A model generated the notes under the pieces. The model did no database searches, was not told the DNA's origin, and saw only the letters and a list, made by a program, of their open reading frames with translations. Of a stretch of 32,774 nucleotides of DNA, positions 23,499-30,414 are shown piece after piece; the first letter of the stretch is position 1; each line of letters begins with the position of its first letter. Source of the stretch: Oscillospiraceae bacterium (GTDB lineage Bacteria > Bacillota > Clostridia > Oscillospirales > Ruminococcaceae); the NCBI GenBank assembly GCA_900768675.1, contig CAAGDT010000045.1:1-32774 (forward strand), in the 5' to 3' direction. The position numbers were made by a program, and so were the translations under genes.

Positions 23499-24098
23499 CT
23501 AATCAATGAGTTTTTTGTAATCAGGATTGCCCTTTGAGAGCTTTAAAAGCCGCTTTTTTACGCTTTCGGCGTATTCGGGGCTTTCGTTCTTTCCGAAAAA
23601 GGCAAACTTTTCTTCGATTTCGGTCTTAATGCCCGTATATTTTACAAGCATTACGGTATAGATTTTCCCCGCCGCCTTTGCAGCTTCCTCCCGCTCAATT
23701 TCAAAGCCGTTTTTGTACAGTTCTCTTCTGAGAACTTCGGCTTTGGTCATAGGCTGGAGGATAAAGCGGGTGTCGGGGGTTATGAAGCGGCACTCCGTTA
23801 CAATTCTTGCAATAAGCTCTCCGCCCATTCCTGCCACAATAATATCCTCGCAGGGCGGCACGCTTTCAAGTCCGTCGGACTTTATAAGCTTTATAGAGTC
23901 TCCCGCCCCGTATTTTGCAACAGTAGCCGCCGCAGCTTCAAGGGGTCCCTCGTTTATGTCGCAGGCGATAATATCCCCCGCTCCCGCTTCCCGAAGATAA
24001 CAGGGAAGCAGGGCGTGGTCGGTTCCTACGTCGCATATCCTGCGGTTTAGCCGCACCATTTTCGCAATTGCGGCAAGGCGGGGGTCAAGCCTTATCAC
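23499..24098 (-). CDS. trmK: tRNA (adenine22-N1)-methyltransferase TrmK
   Basis: TrmK uses S-adenosylmethionine to methylate N1 of A22 in the D-loop of certain tRNAs. The 199-residue protein has the family start RLDPRLAAIAKMV, the SAM-binding loop ICDVGTDHALLP (about 21-32), ACDINEGPL (about 45-53) and the AGMGGELI motif (about 89-96). The C-terminal part (about 155-199) is the usual helical coiled-coil extension, slightly short. The start is GTG 24098, overlapping the stop of the upstream DUF1858 gene as GTGA. No strong ribosome binding site is visible, so translation is probably coupled. Neighbours trmK and Nif3-like are a conserved pair. Confidence 0.93.
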   Translation of the reverse strand: MIRLDPRLAAIAKMVRLNRRICDVGTDHALLPCYLREAGAGDIIACDINEGPLEAAAATVAKYGAGDSIKLIKSDGLESVPPCEDIIVAGMGGELIARIVTECRFITPDTRFILQPMTKAEVLRRELYKNGFEIEREEAAKAAGKIYTVMLVKYTGIKTEIEEKFAFFGKNESPEYAESVKKRLLKLSKGNPDYKKLID

Positions 24099-24295
24099 TT
24101 GTTTACTGCTTCATTCAGCTTCTTTACAAGAGCGTCAGCGTCAGCGCCGTGAACAGCGCAGGCTTCTGCAACGGTTTCGCCTCTTGCGGAGGGGCAGCCG
24201 AGGCAGTGCATTCCCATTTCAAAGAAATAGGGAGCAGCAGCTTCGCCGTGTGCGTCAAGAATATCGCCGATGATTGTATCCTTTGTGATTTCCAT
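24095..24295 (-). CDS. DUF1858 domain protein
   Basis: This 66-residue protein is made of one DUF1858 domain. It has the family layout: an N-terminal ITKDTIIGDILDAHGEAAAPYFFEMGMHC and the CLGCP motif (two Cys about residues 31 and 34), followed by a helix. The family is annotated as a redox-disulfide domain sometimes seen near hybrid-cluster proteins, so a redox or metal-binding role is possible but untested. AAGAAGGA precedes ATG 24295. It is the first gene of the cluster running to valS. A GCCTGTC/GACAGGC dyad (24323-24349) lies just upstream. Confidence 0.88.
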   Translation of the reverse strand: MEITKDTIIGDILDAHGEAAAPYFFEMGMHCLGCPSARGETVAEACAVHGADADALVKKLNEAVNK

Positions 24296-24322
24296 TTTAA
24301 AGTCCTTCTTTCACGGATATTT

Positions 24323-24349
24323 GCCTGTCGTTAGTATATAATGACAGGC
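24323..24349 (-). promoter_or_regulatory. Candidate operator dyad upstream of DUF1858-trmK cluster
   Basis: GCCTGTC (24323-24329) and GACAGGC (24343-24349) are perfect inverted repeats 13 bases apart. The AT-rich spacer contains a minus-strand TATACT (24338-24333) that could be a -10 box, but no good -35 box is seen at 17 bases. It may be an operator or a hairpin. The remaining bases to 24458 show nothing else I can support. Confidence 0.35.
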
Positions 24350-24458
24350 TATTTCTTTATTATATATCATTTTGCAGGAAATTACAAGAGCAAAACGGGG
24401 GATTTCGGGGAAAAAATCAGAGAAAATGATGTTGTGCGGGGTTTGGGTCTGCTTTTGG

Positions 24459-24487
24459 TTGACTTTGTTGGTCTGACGTGGTATAAT
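24459..24487 (+). promoter_or_regulatory. Sigma-A promoter of small membrane protein gene
   Basis: TTGACT (24459-24464), 17 bases, TATAAT (24482-24487). It predicts a start about 24 bases before the ATG at 24518, which has GGAGG upstream. Confidence 0.85.
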
Positions 24488-24517
24488 AAACCAAAAATAC
24501 CGATTGGAGGAATAAAA

Positions 24518-24733
24518 ATGGCTGATAAGGAAGAAATTAAAACCGAAGAAGAAAAAGAGGACGAAAAACAGGCTAATTATATGGCAGTTGGTATGTGTAT
24601 CGGAGCTGCAATAGGCGGAGTCGCAATGTGTATTCTTGCCTTTACCGGCAATATCCTATGGGGCGGCGTGTGCCTTGGCGGCGGGTTAATCGGCGGTATG
24701 CTTATAGGATTGGCTGTTCCGAAGAAGAAGTAA
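24518..24733 (+). CDS. Small two-helix glycine-rich membrane protein
   Basis: This 71-residue protein has a very charged N-terminus (Lys/Glu-rich, residues 1-18) followed by two hydrophobic helices at about 21-43 and 46-67. Both are rich in glycine, with small-xxx-small contacts (GAAIGG, GGGLIGGMLIG), and the tail is PKKK. Such glycine-zipper hairpins often oligomerise in membranes. I do not recognise a family. ATG 24518 is set by TTGGAGG 7 bases upstream and by the promoter at 24459-24487; the open frame further upstream precedes the transcript start. A terminator hairpin follows, so it is a single-gene unit. Confidence 0.8.
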   Translation: MADKEEIKTEEEKEDEKQANYMAVGMCIGAAIGGVAMCILAFTGNILWGGVCLGGGLIGGMLIGLAVPKKK

Positions 24734-24751
24734 ATTCCGAACCATTGTTGA

Positions 24752-24795
24752 AATAACCCGAAAAGTACAAAAGCTTTTCGGGTTATTATTATCTT
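24752..24795 (+). terminator. Terminator-like hairpin after small membrane protein gene
   Basis: A 14-bp perfect stem, AATAACCCGAAAAG (24752-24765) with CTTTTCGGGTTATT (24774-24787), and an 8-base loop. The tail ATTATTATC is only moderately T-rich. Confidence 0.65.
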
Positions 24796-24870
24796 CGCCT
24801 ACTATCGCCCTGCTCCTGCCCCCAAAAGGGCATTTTCCATAAACTTTCACCAAAAATTCTTGTAAAAGCA

Positions 24871-24899
24871 TTGAAAAAGGAACAAATTTAGTGTATAAT
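24871..24899 (+). promoter_or_regulatory. Sigma-A promoter of activase gene
   Basis: TTGAAA (24871-24876), 17 bases, TATAAT (24894-24899), ending 64 bases before the chosen ATG at 24964. Confidence 0.8.
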
Positions 24900-24963
24900 T
24901 ATGAGGATACTATATTATTGGTATTTTATATTCCCGCCGAGGGCGGAAAAGGAAAGGTACTAT

Positions 24964-27900
24964 ATGTTACATATCGGTCTTGACGTAGGTTCAACAACGG
25001 TAAAAATCGCCGTTATCGACGACAACGGAAAATTTGTATATAAAAATTATCAGAGGCACTACTCGGATATAAAGAAAACCCTTGCAGAGGTGCTTCTCGG
25101 AGGGCTTTCAGCAGTAAGCGAGGATACTGTTACTATTGCAGTAACAGGCTCCGGCGGAATTTCTGCTGCAAAATGGCTTGAAATCCCCTTCTTTCAGGAG
25201 GTTTCGGCGGGTGCGGCAGCAATTGAAGCCTTTATCCCTCAGACGGATATTGCAATCGAGCTTGGCGGCGAGGACGCTAAGATAACATACTTAAAGGGCG
25301 GACTTGAGCAGAGAATGAACGGCTCCTGCGCAGGCGGTACAGGCGCTTTTATCGACCAGATGGCGGCGCTTTTAAATACCGACATTACGGGACTTAACGA
25401 GCTTGCAAAGGACTATGAAACTATCTACCCCATAGCCTCCCGCTGCGGCGTTTTCGCAAAGAGCGATATTCAGCCGCTTTTAAACGACGGTGCAAAGAAG
25501 TCGGACGTTGCCGCTTCTATCTTTCAGTCTGTCGTAAATCAGACTATAAGCGGACTTGCCTGCGGTAAGCCCATAAGAGGAAGAGTCGCTTTCCTGGGCG
25601 GTCCTCTTTTCTACCTGTCGGAGCTGAGAAAGCGCTTTATTGAAACTCTTGGCTTAAAGGACGACGAAATTATCTTCCCGCCTGACGCTAATCTTTTTGT
25701 TGCAGCAGGTGCAGCCCTCGCAGACAACAGGGCTGAGGTAAAGACTGCTGAGCTTAAGGAAAAGATTGCTGCCCTCGGAAGCATTACCGTTCACGAGGTT
25801 GAGCGTCTTGCGCCCCTTTTCAAGGACGAGGCGGAAAAGCAGGCGTTTATTGAACGTCACTCAAAAAATGTCGTACCAACAGCAGATTTGTCGAAGCACA
25901 GCGGAAAATGCTATCTCGGTATAGACGCAGGCTCTACAACTACAAAAGCCTGCCTTATAAACGAAAAGGGAGAAATCCTTTATTCCTACTACAACAATAA
26001 CTTAGGCGACCCGCTGAAATCCGTTATCGGCATTTTAAAGGAGATATATTCTCTCCTGCCCAAAGACGCATATATCGCAAAGGCAACTGCCACCGGCTAC
26101 GGCGAGCATCTCATAAAAGCGGCGCTGGGGGTTGACTTCGGCGAGATTGAAACAATGGCGCACTACAAGGCGGCGGAGAAAATCCTCCCCGGAGTTGAGT
26201 TTATCCTTGACATCGGCGGTCAGGATATGAAGTGCATGCGGGTAAAGAACGGGGAAATTCAGAGTATTCTGCTGAATGAGGCTTGCTCCTCCGGCTGCGG
26301 CTCCTTTATCGAGAATTTTGCCGGCGCTCTTGGTATGACAAGCAGAGAATTTGCAAAAATCGGTCTTGAAGCGGAGCACCCTGTTGACCTTGGCTCACGC
26401 TGTACCGTATTTATGAACAGCCGCGTAAAGCAGGCGCAGAAGGAGGGCGCTTCCGTTGCGGATATTTCCGCAGGACTCAGCTACTCCGTAGTAAAGAACG
26501 CCCTTTTCAAGGTTATCAAAATCCGTGACCCTAAGGCTATGGGCGAAAAGATAATCGTTCAGGGCGGAACCTTTATGAACCAGTCGGTTTTAAGGGCATT
26601 CGAGCTTGCCTGCGGCAGAGAGGTTGTACGCCCCGACAAGGCAGGACTTATGGGCGCTTACGGAAGTGCCCTTGTGGCTTTGCAGCGTGACGACGGACAG
26701 GGCTCAACCATTTCAAAGCTTGACGCACTTGAAAACTTCACAATAGAAAAATCCACCGCCCGCTGCGGCAGATGTTCAAACAACTGCCTGCTTACAATAA
26801 GCAAGTTTGCAGACGGAAAGCGGTTTATTACCAATAACCGCTGCGAAAGAGGCGCAGGAACAGGCGCAGGAAAGGCAACCCTGCCAAATATGTACGACTA
26901 CAAGTACAAGCGGCTGTTTGATTACAAGCCCCTGCCCGAAGAAGAGGCAAAAAGAGGAGTTGTGGGACTTCCGAGAGTTCTCGGAATGTACGAAAACTAC
27001 CCATTCTGGTTTACATTCTTTACCGCCCTCGGCTACAGCGTAAAGCTTTCCCCGAAGTCATCAAGGGATATTTACGATATGGGTATTGAAACAATGCCCT
27101 CGGAGTCGGTTTGCTATCCTGCGAAGCTGTCCCACGGACATATTGTTTCTCTCCTTAACGACGGAGTAAAGTTTATTTTCTACCCCTCTCTTACCTACGA
27201 AATGGACAACGGCGGAAAGGGCGACAACCACTATAACTGCCCTGTTGTAGCAACATACAGCGAGGTTATAAAGAACTCCGTGCCGGAGCTTCGGGACGGG
27301 GATGTAAGGTTTATGAACCCCTTCCTGCCTATATACGATAAAAAGGCTATGGCAAGGCGGCTTGTTGAGGAGTTTGTGCCTCTCGGAATAAGCGGCGAGG
27401 AAATCGGAGAAGCCCTTGCAAAGGCTTACGCTGAGGACGCTGCCTTCAAAAAGGATATACGCAAGGAAGGCGAGCGCATCTTAAAGCTCCTTGACGAAAC
27501 AGGCGGAAAGGGTATCGTTCTTGCGGGCAGACCCTACCACGTTGACCTGGAAATCAACCACGGAATCCCCGAAATGATTAACGGCTACGGTTTTGCGGTG
27601 CTTACCGAGGACAGTATTGCCCACTTAGGCGAGCTGCCCCGCCCCATAAGAGTAGTTGACCAGTGGATGTACCACAACAGGCTTTACAATGCCGCAGGCT
27701 TTGTTGGCAAGCGGAAAAACCTGGAGCTTGTGCAGCTGAACAGCTTCGGCTGCGGACTTGACGCAGTTACTACCGACGAGGTTCAGGAGATTTTACAGGG
27801 CTTTGGAAGAATGTACACCCTGCTCAAAATAGACGAGGTTAATAATTTAGGCGCAGCCAGAATAAGACTCCGCTCTCTGATTTCCGTTATGGAGGAGAGA

Positions 27901-29244
27901 GAAAGAAACGGCTATACCTCCGACAGCAGCTATACCGGCTATCAGAAGCCGCCGCTGTTCACAAAGGAAATGCGGGACAGATACACAATTCTTGCTCCCC
28001 AGATGGCGCCCTATCACTTCGAATTCCTTGAAAGCGCATTCAACTATTCGGGCTATAACCTTGTAATTCTTAAGGATTACAGCAAGAAGGTAGTTGATAC
28101 AGGTCTTAAATACGTCAATAACGACGCCTGCTACCCCTCTATTCTTGTTATCGGTCAGCTTATGAACGCTCTTGAAAGCGGGCAGTACGACCTTAGCAAG
28201 ACAGCTCTGCTGATTACCCAGACAGGCGGTGCCTGCCGTGCCACAAACTATATCAGCATGATTAAAAAGGCGCTGGCGGACGGCGGCTACGGGGATACTC
28301 CCCTCCTGTCCCTTAACTTTAACGGAATGGAAAAGCAGCCCGGCTTTAAGATTACTCCCGCTCTTGCGGTGAGAGCATTTATGGGCGTAGTTTACGGCGA
28401 CGTTATCTGCCGCTGTCTGTACCGCGTCCGTCCCTATGAGGCGGAAAAGGGAAGCGCAGACAGGCTTTACGAAAAGTGGAACAAGTATCTGCGTGAAGAC
28501 CTTAAGCATATCAGCTTCAAGCGGTACAAGAACAACATAAGGAAGATTGTTGAGGAATTTGACGCACTGCCGACACTTGATATTGTAAAGCCCCGTGTTG
28601 GTATTGTAGGCGAAATCCTCGTAAAGTACAATCCTATTGCAAACAACGACGTTGTAAGCTTTGTTGAGCAGGAGGGCGCAGAGGCGGTTGTTCCCGACCT
28701 TATGGGCTTTATCTACTTCTTCTGCGACCACGCAAATTCAAGAAAGGAATTTCTTACCGTTTCCGGCGCAAGACATTTCTTCAGCAACAAGGCTATACAG
28801 CTTATTCAGTGGCTTGAAAAGCCCTATTTTGAGGCAATAAAGGGCACAAAGTTCGGCGAATTTATGAAGATTTCCGAGATGAGAAAGCTGGTTGAGGGAA
28901 TAGTTTCGACCTGTAATATTGCAGGAGAGGGCTGGTTCCTGTCGGCGGAAATGCTGGAGCTTATGGAAGAGGGCGTAAACAATATTATCTGTATGCAGCC
29001 CTTTGCCTGCCTGCCCAACCACGTTACCGGAAAGGGAGTTATCGGAGAGCTTCGCAGAAGAAACCCGGAGTCCAACATTATTGCGGTTGACTACGACCCC
29101 GGCGCTTCCGAGGTAAATCAGATTAACCGCATAAAGCTTATGCTTACCCAGGCTGTACGGCAGATTAAGAACAAGAATAATGCGCCTATTGCTCCTGCCG
29201 CAGAGGTTAAGGACGATTATTCCGAGCTGCTGAGCGTAAATTAA
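24964..29244 (+). CDS. Double 2-hydroxyacyl-CoA dehydratase activase (BcrAD/BadFG-DUF2229 fusion)
   Basis: This 1426-residue fusion has two ASKHA ATPase domains of the HgdC/BadF type. Domain 1 starts HIGLDVGSTTVK (about 3-14), and domain 2 starts YLGIDAGSTTTK (about 317-328). Each has the two cysteines that in HgdC hold a [4Fe-4S] cluster between subunits: in domain 1 C122 (SCAGGTG) and C161 (SRCGVFAKSD), with equivalents in domain 2. A cysteine motif CGRCSNNC follows (601, 604, 608). The DUF2229-type region (about 665-1426) resembles dehydratase subunits and includes CMQPFACLPNHV near the C-terminus. HgdC-type activases inject electrons with ATP into radical dehydratases. The partner here is unknown and no dehydratase is adjacent. 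GGAAAGG precedes ATG 24964. It has its own promoter. Confidence 0.93.
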   Translation: MLHIGLDVGSTTVKIAVIDDNGKFVYKNYQRHYSDIKKTLAEVLLGGLSAVSEDTVTIAVTGSGGISAAKWLEIPFFQEVSAGAAAIEAFIPQTDIAIELGGEDAKITYLKGGLEQRMNGSCAGGTGAFIDQMAALLNTDITGLNELAKDYETIYPIASRCGVFAKSDIQPLLNDGAKKSDVAASIFQSVVNQTISGLACGKPIRGRVAFLGGPLFYLSELRKRFIETLGLKDDEIIFPPDANLFVAAGAALADNRAEVKTAELKEKIAALGSITVHEVERLAPLFKDEAEKQAFIERHSKNVVPTADLSKHSGKCYLGIDAGSTTTKACLINEKGEILYSYYNNNLGDPLKSVIGILKEIYSLLPKDAYIAKATATGYGEHLIKAALGVDFGEIETMAHYKAAEKILPGVEFILDIGGQDMKCMRVKNGEIQSILLNEACSSGCGSFIENFAGALGMTSREFAKIGLEAEHPVDLGSRCTVFMNSRVKQAQKEGASVADISAGLSYSVVKNALFKVIKIRDPKAMGEKIIVQGGTFMNQSVLRAFELACGREVVRPDKAGLMGAYGSALVALQRDDGQGSTISKLDALENFTIEKSTARCGRCSNNCLLTISKFADGKRFITNNRCERGAGTGAGKATLPNMYDYKYKRLFDYKPLPEEEAKRGVVGLPRVLGMYENYPFWFTFFTALGYSVKLSPKSSRDIYDMGIETMPSESVCYPAKLSHGHIVSLLNDGVKFIFYPSLTYEMDNGGKGDNHYNCPVVATYSEVIKNSVPELRDGDVRFMNPFLPIYDKKAMARRLVEEFVPLGISGEEIGEALAKAYAEDAAFKKDIRKEGERILKLLDETGGKGIVLAGRPYHVDLEINHGIPEMINGYGFAVLTEDSIAHLGELPRPIRVVDQWMYHNRLYNAAGFVGKRKNLELVQLNSFGCGLDAVTTDEVQEILQGFGRMYTLLKIDEVNNLGAARIRLRSLISVMEERERNGYTSDSSYTGYQKPPLFTKEMRDRYTILAPQMAPYHFEFLESAFNYSGYNLVILKDYSKKVVDTGLKYVNNDACYPSILVIGQLMNALESGQYDLSKTALLITQTGGACRATNYISMIKKALADGGYGDTPLLSLNFNGMEKQPGFKITPALAVRAFMGVVYGDVICRCLYRVRPYEAEKGSADRLYEKWNKYLREDLKHISFKRYKNNIRKIVEEFDALPTLDIVKPRVGIVGEILVKYNPIANNDVVSFVEQEGAEAVVPDLMGFIYFFCDHANSRKEFLTVSGARHFFSNKAIQLIQWLEKPYFEAIKGTKFGEFMKISEMRKLVEGIVSTCNIAGEGWFLSAEMLELMEEGVNNIICMQPFACLPNHVTGKGVIGELRRRNPESNIIAVDYDPGASEVNQINRIKLMLTQAVRQIKNKNNAPIAPAAEVKDDYSELLSVN

Positions 29245-29250
29245 AATAAT

Positions 29251-29265
29251 GTAAATAAAATTTAC
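29251..29265. promoter_or_regulatory. Operator-like site 1 (upstream of SPFH promoter)
   Basis: GTAAATAAAATTTAC is a dyad GTAAAT-N3-ATTTAC. It lies 9 bases upstream of the -35 box and is the exact reverse complement of site 2. A repressor or activator binding site is inferred. Confidence 0.55.
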
Positions 29266-29274
29266 ATAAAACTA

Positions 29275-29303
29275 TTGACAATTTGACGATATTATGCTAT
29301 TAT
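29275..29303 (+). promoter_or_regulatory. Sigma-A promoter of SPFH gene
   Basis: TTGACA (29275-29280), 17 bases, TATTAT (29298-29303), with an overlapping TATAAT at 29301-29306. The predicted start falls at or just before operator-like site 2. Confidence 0.8.
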
Positions 29304-29312
29304 AATGATACG

Positions 29313-29327
29313 GTAAATTTTATTTAC
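29313..29327. promoter_or_regulatory. Operator-like site 2 (downstream of SPFH promoter)
   Basis: GTAAATTTTATTTAC has the same GTAAAT-N3-ATTTAC dyad as site 1 in the opposite orientation. It covers the expected transcription start, where a bound protein would block RNA polymerase. Confidence 0.55.
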
Positions 29328-29366
29328 ACAAAAGTAAAGCCGTAAGAACGAAAGGACGGAATTTAT

Positions 29367-30323
29367 ATGTCAGAAATAAAATTTTCAACAGGCTCTTCCT
29401 CTAAGCCCGCTTCGGGCGGCGACGGAAAGAAATACGGAAAAATCGTTGCAATTGTTGTTATTCTTTTTATTGCATTAGTGGTGCTGTTCAACTGCTTCAC
29501 TATCGTAAACGAAGGCTTTATCGGCGTTAAGTACCGCTTTGGTCAGATTGTAAACGACAGCCTTACCGCAGGTCTTAACTTCCGTATCCCCTTTGTGGAG
29601 GAAATCGAGCAGGTTGATATAAGACAGCAGGTTTACGCTACCACCACCGACGCTTACACCAGCGATACCCAGACGGTACAGGAGCTTAGCCTAAAGCTTA
29701 ACTACTCCTACGATAAAAGCAAGCTTTCCTCCCTTATAAGAGAGGTTGGTATCTCAAACGTTGAGACAAAGCTTTTAGTTCAGAACGTAGCTAAGATTAC
29801 CAAGAACGAAATCGGTAAGGTAAAGGCTGAGGAGCTTGTACAGTCCCGTGCGGACATTCAGCAGAAGATTGAAAACAGCCTTACTCCTATCCTTGCCCAG
29901 AACGGCATTATTGTTGAAGCCTTTGCAATTGAAAATCTTAGCTTTGACGACGCCTTCGAGTCCTCTATACAGGCAAAGGTAATCGCTGCTCAGGACGCTC
30001 TCAAAATGGAGAACAAGACCAAGGAAAAGGAAGAGGAAGCAAAGCAGATTGTTATTCAGGCGCAGGCTGAGGCAGACAGCCGCAAGCTTACCGCAGACGC
30101 ACAGGCTTACGCAATCGAGGTAGTACAGGAAAAGCTTGAAAACAGCCCCAACTACATCGAGTACCTTAAAATAACCAACTGGAATGGCGTACTGCCCCAG
30201 GTTATCGGGGACGGGGTAAACCCCTTTGTAGTACTTGAAGCAGACAGCACAAATGCTGCCGCAAACGGTACTGCAAACAGAAGCAATAACGTCAATAACA
30301 ATGAGGTTGTTGTAACAGAATAA
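29367..30323 (+). CDS. Prohibitin-family SPFH membrane protein
   Basis: This 318-residue protein has a short Ser/Gly/Lys-rich N-terminus, one transmembrane helix (about 24-44) and an SPFH/Band 7 domain (about 45-220) beginning TIVNEGFIGVKYRFGQIVND, with IRQQVYATTTDAYTSDTQTVQE typical of prohibitins. A long charged coiled coil rich in Lys/Glu/Ala (about 205-265) and an Asn/Ala-rich tail follow. SPFH proteins form large membrane-bound rings or cages that organise membrane microdomains and can protect or control membrane proteases. AAAGGACGG precedes ATG 29367. Transcription appears controlled by paired operator-like sites. It ends with a hairpin before the helicase gene. Confidence 0.9.
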   Translation: MSEIKFSTGSSSKPASGGDGKKYGKIVAIVVILFIALVVLFNCFTIVNEGFIGVKYRFGQIVNDSLTAGLNFRIPFVEEIEQVDIRQQVYATTTDAYTSDTQTVQELSLKLNYSYDKSKLSSLIREVGISNVETKLLVQNVAKITKNEIGKVKAEELVQSRADIQQKIENSLTPILAQNGIIVEAFAIENLSFDDAFESSIQAKVIAAQDALKMENKTKEKEEEAKQIVIQAQAEADSRKLTADAQAYAIEVVQEKLENSPNYIEYLKITNWNGVLPQVIGDGVNPFVVLEADSTNAAANGTANRSNNVNNNEVVVTE

Positions 30324-30338
30324 AAGAACAAAAAAATA

Positions 30339-30380
30339 AGGCTGAGCCGGGCGTTTTTGCGCCGGGCTTAGCTTTGTTTT
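30339..30380 (+). terminator. Terminator-like hairpin after SPFH gene
   Basis: Arms AGGCTGAGCCGGGCG and CGCCGGGCTTAGCTTT pair with a G-G mismatch and G-T wobbles around a TTTTTG loop, then GTTTT. It lies 15 bases past the stop. No promoter is clear between it and the helicase gene, so read-through is possible. Confidence 0.6.
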
Positions 30381-30414
30381 AAGGCAATATTGTATGGAAA
30401 GGAAATTATCCCTA

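Noticed and set aside
22819..23502. 227-codon plus-strand frame over the Nif3-like gene
   Set aside because: Metal-ligand motifs on the minus strand establish the real gene.
27847..28731. Long open frame on the minus strand (294 codons) inside the activase gene
   Set aside because: It is wholly antisense to a clear conserved gene, has no ribosome binding site and has a Cys/Val-rich composition expected of an antisense shadow.
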